Shown piece by piece: positions 32,699 to 37,125 of a DNA stretch of 37,125 nucleotides; positions within the stretch are counted from its first letter, which is position 1; every line of letters starts with the position of its first letter. The stretch lies in NCBI GenBank assembly GCA_016928075.1, contig JAFGLJ010000072.1, positions 1 through 37,125 on the forward strand, given 5' to 3'. The translations under genes and the position numbers were made by a program. The DNA comes from Bacteroidales bacterium (GTDB taxonomy: Bacteria; Bacteroidota; Bacteroidia; Bacteroidales; VadinHA17). Under the pieces are notes generated by a model, which was not told the origin of the DNA, did not search any database, and was given only the letters and a program-made list of their open reading frames with translations.

Positions 32699-33239
32699 TT
32701 AACGATTTAAGATTTAAGATTTATAAGCAGATTAGTGGGATGTAAAAAAAAGTGTGTGCAAATAGGCCATGTGATATTACATTTTTCATAAATTTGATTA
32801 AATGTTTCGCTAAATCTGCAAAAATGGATAAGTATTCACTTGAGGATAGGCTCATTGATTATGCTGTATTATCCTTAGAAATTGCAAAGCTATTACCAAA
32901 TACTTTTGAAGGCAGACACCTTAGTTCTCAGTTAATACGATCCGGAACCTCACCGGCACTTAATTATGGAGAAGCCCAGAGTGCTGAATCAAAGAAAGAT
33001 TTTCTTCATAAAATAAGAGTGATACTTAAAGAATTGAGGGAAAGCCTTATTTGCATGAAAATAATCAAAAGAAGGAGTCTGGTAATTGATGAATCTATAT
33101 TGGAAAAAGGAATTGTTGAAAGCAATGAACTAATATCAATATTTGTCAAAACCGCTAAAACAATTCAAGATAATTCGCTATTAGAAAAAACTAGATAACG
33201 ATCTGTTAATCCATAACTTCTTAAATCTTAAATCGTTAA
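32699..33239. mobile_element. Inverted-repeat-bounded four-helix-bundle cassette (IVS-like)
   Basis: A perfect 21-bp inverted repeat forms both ends: left arm 32699-32719 (starting TTAACGATTTAAG) and right arm 33219-33239 (ending CTTAAATCGTTAA). The 541-bp segment contains one gene, a four-helix-bundle protein of the 23S rRNA intervening-sequence family. Transcribed, the arms would form a long stem with the gene in the loop, the same layout as intervening sequences found within 23S rRNA genes. No rRNA sequence surrounds it here. No transposase is present; mobility is an inference. Confidence 0.6.
32824..33198 (+). CDS. Four-helix-bundle protein, 23S rRNA-intervening-sequence type
   Basis: I choose the ATG at 32824 (MDKYSLEDRLIDYAV), giving 124 residues, the normal family length; the frame is open 24 codons upstream but those residues do not resemble the family. 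The pattern is that of the PF05635/TIGR02436 four-helix bundle: LEDRLIDYAVLSLEIAKLL in helix 1, SSQLIRSGTSPALNYGEAQ in helix 2, FLHKIRVILKELRESLICM in helix 3 and a final helix rich in Glu/Ile. The role is unknown; relatives are encoded inside 23S rRNA intervening sequences or stand alone. It is enclosed by the 21-bp inverted repeat. Its low G+C content contrasts with the neighbours. Confidence 0.88.
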   Translation: MDKYSLEDRLIDYAVLSLEIAKLLPNTFEGRHLSSQLIRSGTSPALNYGEAQSAESKKDFLHKIRVILKELRESLICMKIIKRRSLVIDESILEKGIVESNELISIFVKTAKTIQDNSLLEKTR

Positions 33240-33242
33240 TAT

Positions 33243-34814
33243 TTATTCTTCAATCAAAAAGGTCGGAACAGCATCCATATTAGCCAGCTTAGTGGTAATG
33301 AGGTAAGCCAGCCTGCAGATGCTTTCAGCCTTGGCATAGTCTATTTTCCCGGGATCGTCACCAGGCTGGTGCAGATCCTCGTGAATTCCTGAGAAAAAGA
33401 AGAACGCCGGTATTCCCTTGTTGATGTATGACTGGTGGTCGCTACCCCCCGGTGAGTCTTCATCATTATCAAATATAAGGGGGAAATCCGTAACCCCATC
33501 GTTTAATCCTGTTATGAATTCTTTAAGTTTATCAACATACTTCTTATCAGTTACAACATAATGAGCCCGGTTATCCCTGTTATCCGGATCGCTCCGGCCT
33601 ATCATATCCATGTTCAGGTTGAATTTTATCTGATCCACCGGCAGGGCATTGCTGCCCACAAAGTGTCTTGAGCCAATCAGACCCATCTCCTCGGCTGTGT
33701 AGGTTATAAAGACAACCGATCGTTTACATGGATTCATTGCCACCGCTTCAGCTATTTCAATTACTCCGGCTGAGCCACTTGCATTATCATCTGCACCATT
33801 GCATACCTGGCCATTAACAGGCTTGACATGATCAAGGTGTGCACCCACTACAATAAATTCATTGCGTAGTTCAGGGTCTGTGCCTTCCACCATACCTACA
33901 ACATTTTTTGTTGTTATTAGTTCCTCACTTAATATTTCAACCTTGCTATCCATGTAGACACCCTCTATCTCATGGGGCTTGTAGTTTTTCAGGATATTTT
34001 CAGGATTCATCATGGGATTGTATTTGTTCCCCTCCATTAAAAGTTCTATGAATTCTGGTTTAACAAAATAGATTAATGGTATTGATTCTGATCTGTTATT
34101 ATTGTCAGATCCTTTATATATGTATTTCTCAGTTGAAAACTCGCTGGGAATCATCTCGAAAGGCATTCCGGTTGATCCGTCTAGATCAGCAAGTATTAAC
34201 CCTTCAGCGCCCTTGTTGAAGAGGGCAGAGGCCTTTGACTGGAAACCTCTCAAACCTTGATATTTTTTATGAACTTCCTCAGGAAGTACAGGTTCACCAT
34301 CTTTAGTTGGTGCTCCAAATATACAGACCATTATCTTCCCTCTTACATCAAGTTTTTCAAAGTCATTCCACTTATAATCAGGTTCTTCAATGCCATAACC
34401 CACCCAGACCAATTCCATCTTATTATAGATCAATTTATTGCCGGTGAGAAATCTGAAATCTTCTTTATGTTCAAGAGGTATTTCTTTTCCCTCTTTTATT
34501 AATGTCCAGCTGATATCATCACTGTATGTTGTTTTAATAAAAGGTACACCCTGAAAATAATTCATATAACCTTCCTCATTTTTTATGGCAGGTTTAAGTC
34601 CTGCCCCGGCAAATTGAGTTGCCACATATTGTGCAGCTATTTCATACTCAGCGGAAGGGCCAACCCGGCCGTTCATATAGTCTGAAGCAAGAAAAAAGAT
34701 ATGATCCCTGATTTCGGCTTGTGTAATTGATTCAATAGGGTTTTGTGCATTAAGAAGGCCGGTAAGGATGATCATCAGGCCTGCAAAGGATAGAATGGGT
34801 TTTGTAAGATTCAT
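33243..34814 (-). CDS. Secreted M28-family zinc aminopeptidase with PA domain
   Basis: A 523-residue exported enzyme with a signal peptide (FAGLMIILTGLLNAQ). An inserted PA-like domain covers about 130-260 (VRGKIMVCIFGAP, KGAEGLILADLDG). The M28 co-catalytic zinc site is complete: His326 (GAHLDH), Asp342 (GADDNASG), Glu375-Glu376 (YTAEEMG), Asp403 (NMDMIGR) and His460 (GGSDHQ). It probably removes N-terminal residues from peptides in the periplasm or outside. Its 3' end lies 4 bp beyond the right inverted-repeat arm of the cassette. Confidence 0.92.
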   Translation of the reverse strand: MNLTKPILSFAGLMIILTGLLNAQNPIESITQAEIRDHIFFLASDYMNGRVGPSAEYEIAAQYVATQFAGAGLKPAIKNEEGYMNYFQGVPFIKTTYSDDISWTLIKEGKEIPLEHKEDFRFLTGNKLIYNKMELVWVGYGIEEPDYKWNDFEKLDVRGKIMVCIFGAPTKDGEPVLPEEVHKKYQGLRGFQSKASALFNKGAEGLILADLDGSTGMPFEMIPSEFSTEKYIYKGSDNNNRSESIPLIYFVKPEFIELLMEGNKYNPMMNPENILKNYKPHEIEGVYMDSKVEILSEELITTKNVVGMVEGTDPELRNEFIVVGAHLDHVKPVNGQVCNGADDNASGSAGVIEIAEAVAMNPCKRSVVFITYTAEEMGLIGSRHFVGSNALPVDQIKFNLNMDMIGRSDPDNRDNRAHYVVTDKKYVDKLKEFITGLNDGVTDFPLIFDNDEDSPGGSDHQSYINKGIPAFFFFSGIHEDLHQPGDDPGKIDYAKAESICRLAYLITTKLANMDAVPTFLIEE

Positions 34815-34936
34815 CTCTGTTTGGATTTAGTTGATTGTCGAGCTTATAAAGTTAATTATTATTTTATTAGTGTAATTATTTTAAACCACCCCGGCCTTAA
34901 CCTTCGCATACCTTTCGGTATACTTGGATAAGGCCA

Positions 34937-34971
34937 CCCCTCCTTAATTTTTTTTAAAAATCAAGGAGGGG
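34937..34971. repeat. Strong hairpin between the M1 and M28 peptidase genes
   Basis: Perfect 9-bp arms CCCCTCCTT (34937-34945) and AAGGAGGGG (34963-34971) flank an A/T-only style loop with an eight-T run. It sits between two minus-strand genes. The T-run is inside the loop rather than after the stem, so it is not a standard terminator. A second palindrome, GTCCTG (35021-35026) with CAGGAC (35037-35042), lies closer to the M1 stop and belongs to a widespread intergenic repeat type. Confidence 0.6.
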
Positions 34972-35057
34972 AAAATATATTTCTGCAAACTATATTTGAT
35001 CTTTTGATAACTCATCGCTTGTCCTGAGCGAGTCCGCAGGACGAGTCGAAGGGCTCA

Positions 35058-36935
35058 TCACTCTTTCACCCAGTTATTGTTCGAAAGGTTCCTGTCGAAG
35101 AAATAGGGATTACCCAGTTTAACTGATTTTAGCTTGCCGGGATCGTCTATTCTGATCGTGACTTCAGCGGACGATTTAAACACTTCCGGCTTTTTATGGA
35201 TTTTCTTAACTGTCCCATCCTCATATTCAAGAGTAAGGTATACAGGCATGGGCAGTCCACCAATATTTTTAATCATAACATTGCCTTCTTCAGTATCTAC
35301 TGAGGCAAGTTCCAGCTCCTGCGTCTTGAATTCATAATACCATGGTAAAAGCAGCCAGTCAAGATCATATCCTGCCACTTCTTCGAAGACGGCAAACAGG
35401 TCCCATGGTGACGGGTGTTTATGATGCCATCTCTGGGTATAAATCTTCCATGCATTGTTCATCCCTTCCGTGCCAAGCTGGTTTTCGATTGTCATGAATG
35501 CCTGTGAAGATCGTACGTAGCTGTTGAAATTCGATGCCAGCCCGTCAAATATTGAATAGGTGGGTATCATCAGGGGGAGATCGTTGGCCGTACCACTGAC
35601 AATATTGAAAACCTGACTGTAATTTCCTGCGGTTCCTGCTGAATCGGCTTTGCTCCATTTTATTCCCTGGTAGGTGGCCCATCCTTCATCCATCCAGGCA
35701 AACCTTCTTTCATTGGCACCGGTGAAAAACGGAAGGTAGGAGTGTGAAATTTCGTGGAATATTACTTCATCAGCCAGCACCTCAACAGCCTGGTCACCAT
35801 TATTAACCATCATGGGAGATTCCATTCCCCCTCCGCCTTCTCCGCAGTTAAATACCGTCATTGAAGGCCAGGGGTAAGGAACACCGGGACATTCAAATGA
35901 GAGGTATTCAATTGCATTCCTGGCAAATTGGGCGGCCTTGTGGTAATGCTTGCTTGAATCGGGATAGACGGCGGAGACAAGAACCCTCCTTCCATCTTCA
36001 ACCTCGAGGCCGGATGCATCCCATACATGGGTCTTACTGGCGGCAAACGTAAAATCGGGGGTATTTTCAGATTTGAATTTCCAGGTTACTTTTTCCCTGT
36101 TGCCATGGTCAACAGGAAGATCATCAACTTTGATTATATTGACTATATCATCACTCTGCAGGGCATTATCTACCTTAACACGGAGACCAGGAGGGTAGAC
36201 TTCTTCGGGGTTTTGCAATGTGCCTCCTGCCCATACAATGTATCCGGCAGGCAGGGTAATGCTCACATCATAATTATTAAAGTCATTGTAGAACTCAACT
36301 ATTCCCGCATAATCTGTCATATCCCAGCCGTAGATATCATCATATACTGCAACCTGTGGATACCAGTATGCGATAAAAATGGCATCGTTTTCATACACAC
36401 CCTGTCTTATGTTTATATTTGGATGCATATGGTATTTCCAGCTCAGTTTCATGTTAATACTGCTGCCGGATTTCAAAGGCTCGTTGAGCCGCACCATGAG
36501 GTTGGTTGATGTACGTCTCTGCATCAGCATCGCCGAAGGTATTGTATCATCCCCGATAAGAAGATCACTATAACTGACCTGTCTTGTTTCGTTAAAAGGA
36601 AAGATATAGAAATTTCTCAGTGAGGCATCTGCCGTCATATCAGGATAACTGCGCAGAACTATCATGTTCAGCTCATCGGGACTTTCATTATGATATGTGA
36701 TATCGGCATCCCCCTTTATCCAGACGGTATCATTTTCGAAAATTACATCTACATCCAGCTTATAGTCTGAATGGTTGATCCAGTACTCAGGACCAGGCAC
36801 ACCATCCAATGTCCTGGTTTTGTTTTCTATAGCCCTCTGAAACTCAAGCTGGACAGGTATATCCTGGGCATAGGAAAGGGCTAAAGGTATAATGAAGATC
36901 AGTAATGTTAAGAGTAGGTTTAATTTCCGGTTCAT
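35058..36935 (-). CDS. Secreted M1-family metallopeptidase
   Basis: A 625-residue exported aminopeptidase-like protein with a signal peptide (LLLTLLIFIIPLALSYAQ). The beta-rich N-terminal domain (about 25-280) is followed by the catalytic domain with the M1 exopeptidase motif GGMES (369-373), the zinc site HEISH (394-398) and the third ligand Glu417 in WMDEGWATY. A C-terminal beta domain (about 560-610) completes the M1 layout. It probably trims peptides in the periplasm. Monocistronic on the minus strand; the start is set by the signal peptide. Confidence 0.91.
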   Translation of the reverse strand: MNRKLNLLLTLLIFIIPLALSYAQDIPVQLEFQRAIENKTRTLDGVPGPEYWINHSDYKLDVDVIFENDTVWIKGDADITYHNESPDELNMIVLRSYPDMTADASLRNFYIFPFNETRQVSYSDLLIGDDTIPSAMLMQRRTSTNLMVRLNEPLKSGSSINMKLSWKYHMHPNINIRQGVYENDAIFIAYWYPQVAVYDDIYGWDMTDYAGIVEFYNDFNNYDVSITLPAGYIVWAGGTLQNPEEVYPPGLRVKVDNALQSDDIVNIIKVDDLPVDHGNREKVTWKFKSENTPDFTFAASKTHVWDASGLEVEDGRRVLVSAVYPDSSKHYHKAAQFARNAIEYLSFECPGVPYPWPSMTVFNCGEGGGGMESPMMVNNGDQAVEVLADEVIFHEISHSYLPFFTGANERRFAWMDEGWATYQGIKWSKADSAGTAGNYSQVFNIVSGTANDLPLMIPTYSIFDGLASNFNSYVRSSQAFMTIENQLGTEGMNNAWKIYTQRWHHKHPSPWDLFAVFEEVAGYDLDWLLLPWYYEFKTQELELASVDTEEGNVMIKNIGGLPMPVYLTLEYEDGTVKKIHKKPEVFKSSAEVTIRIDDPGKLKSVKLGNPYFFDRNLSNNNWVKE

Positions 36936-37125
36936 GATGTTATCAATTTAATTAATATTAAATTTCAGGTTATATGTGTAAATGACGTGAAGCATTTTGT
37001 TCTGATGCTTCTTTTGCCTTGTAATTATTGAAAAGGGGCCATTAGTGGGCAATTAAAACCCACTGATTATTAGTTGTTTATTTTCCAGTTCTTTGACATT
37101 ATTGTAATCACACTTTGTAAGTATC
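36936..37125. other. Upstream region of the M1 peptidase gene
   Basis: A+T-rich, no open frame of note. It must hold the minus-strand promoter of the peptidase gene. A short inverted repeat is visible around AATGGCCCC-type and GTGGGCAATTAAAACCCAC sequence near 37045-37064 (GTGGG with CCCAC). I saw no convincing TAnnTTTG element. Confidence 0.4.

Noticed and set aside
32633..33255. Outer 9-bp inverted repeat (GATTGAAGA at 32633-32641, TCTTCAATC at 33247-33255) as the true cassette border
   Set aside because: It is short, and the right copy lies inside the M28 peptidase coding end, so it is probably coincidental.
34937..34971. Intrinsic terminator for the M1 peptidase gene
   Set aside because: The stem is strong, but the T-run is in the loop and no U-tract follows the stem on the minus strand.

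Overview
The window looks like a chromosome segment of an anaerobic or facultative member of the Bacteroidota. The signs are mostly absent Shine-Dalgarno sequences, a TTG-N19-TAAATTTG promoter of the TAnnTTTG type, secreted M64/M28/M1 peptidases with Bacteroidota-style signal peptides, a PF17131-type LolA-like protein, and intergenic palindromic mosaics typical of these genomes. I infer this phylum from sequence style only; no marker gene in the window fixes the species.

Layout. (1) 1-1839: the tail of a putative permease, a LolA-like periplasmic protein, and a convergent secreted alpha/beta hydrolase. (2) 2092-2790: a Crp/Fnr regulator with its own promoter, followed by an intergenic region carrying an FNR-box-like palindrome. 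(3) 3079-18780: twenty tightly packed co-directional genes, with no gap over 21 bp and several ATGA overlaps. They encode a group 4 membrane-bound [NiFe] hydrogenase with Mrp-type antiporter subunits, an upstream flavin/iron-sulfur module (sulfhydrogenase beta/gamma, AsrA/AsrB-like), a 16-cysteine polyferredoxin, a maturation protease, and hypF-hypA-hypB. (4) 18763-23195, minus strand: a response regulator, a membrane histidine kinase, then hypC-hypD-hypE, converging on hypB. (5) 23559-27420: an AAA ATPase, then a minus-strand pair of an MttB-superfamily methyltransferase and an APC transporter. (6) 27421-28649: 1.2 kb without a convincing gene, holding a 36-bp tandem repeat array and nested palindromes. 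(7) 28650-37125: a Tat-signal class V aminotransferase, tRNA-Cys, M64 peptidase, an SDR, a four-helix-bundle protein enclosed by a perfect 21-bp inverted repeat, an M28 peptidase and an M1 peptidase.

How it works together (inference). The core is a predicted ion-translocating hydrogenase in which a FAD/[2Fe-2S] NAD(P)H-type subunit, a two-cluster subunit and a four-cluster ferredoxin are transcribed with the NuoB/C/D/H/I-like hydrogenase module and two antiporter-like subunits plus MrpB/C/E/F/G and a fused MbhD-MbhE. The nickel ligands are intact (CxxC at both ends of the large subunit), a C-terminal tail suitable for proteolytic maturation is present, and a complete hyp set is encoded next door. 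This points to H2 production or consumption coupled to NAD(P)H and a Na+/H+ gradient, probably under anaerobic control by the adjacent Crp/Fnr protein. The second notable item is the inverted-repeat-bounded four-helix-bundle gene, which looks like a 23S rRNA intervening sequence sitting outside an rRNA gene.
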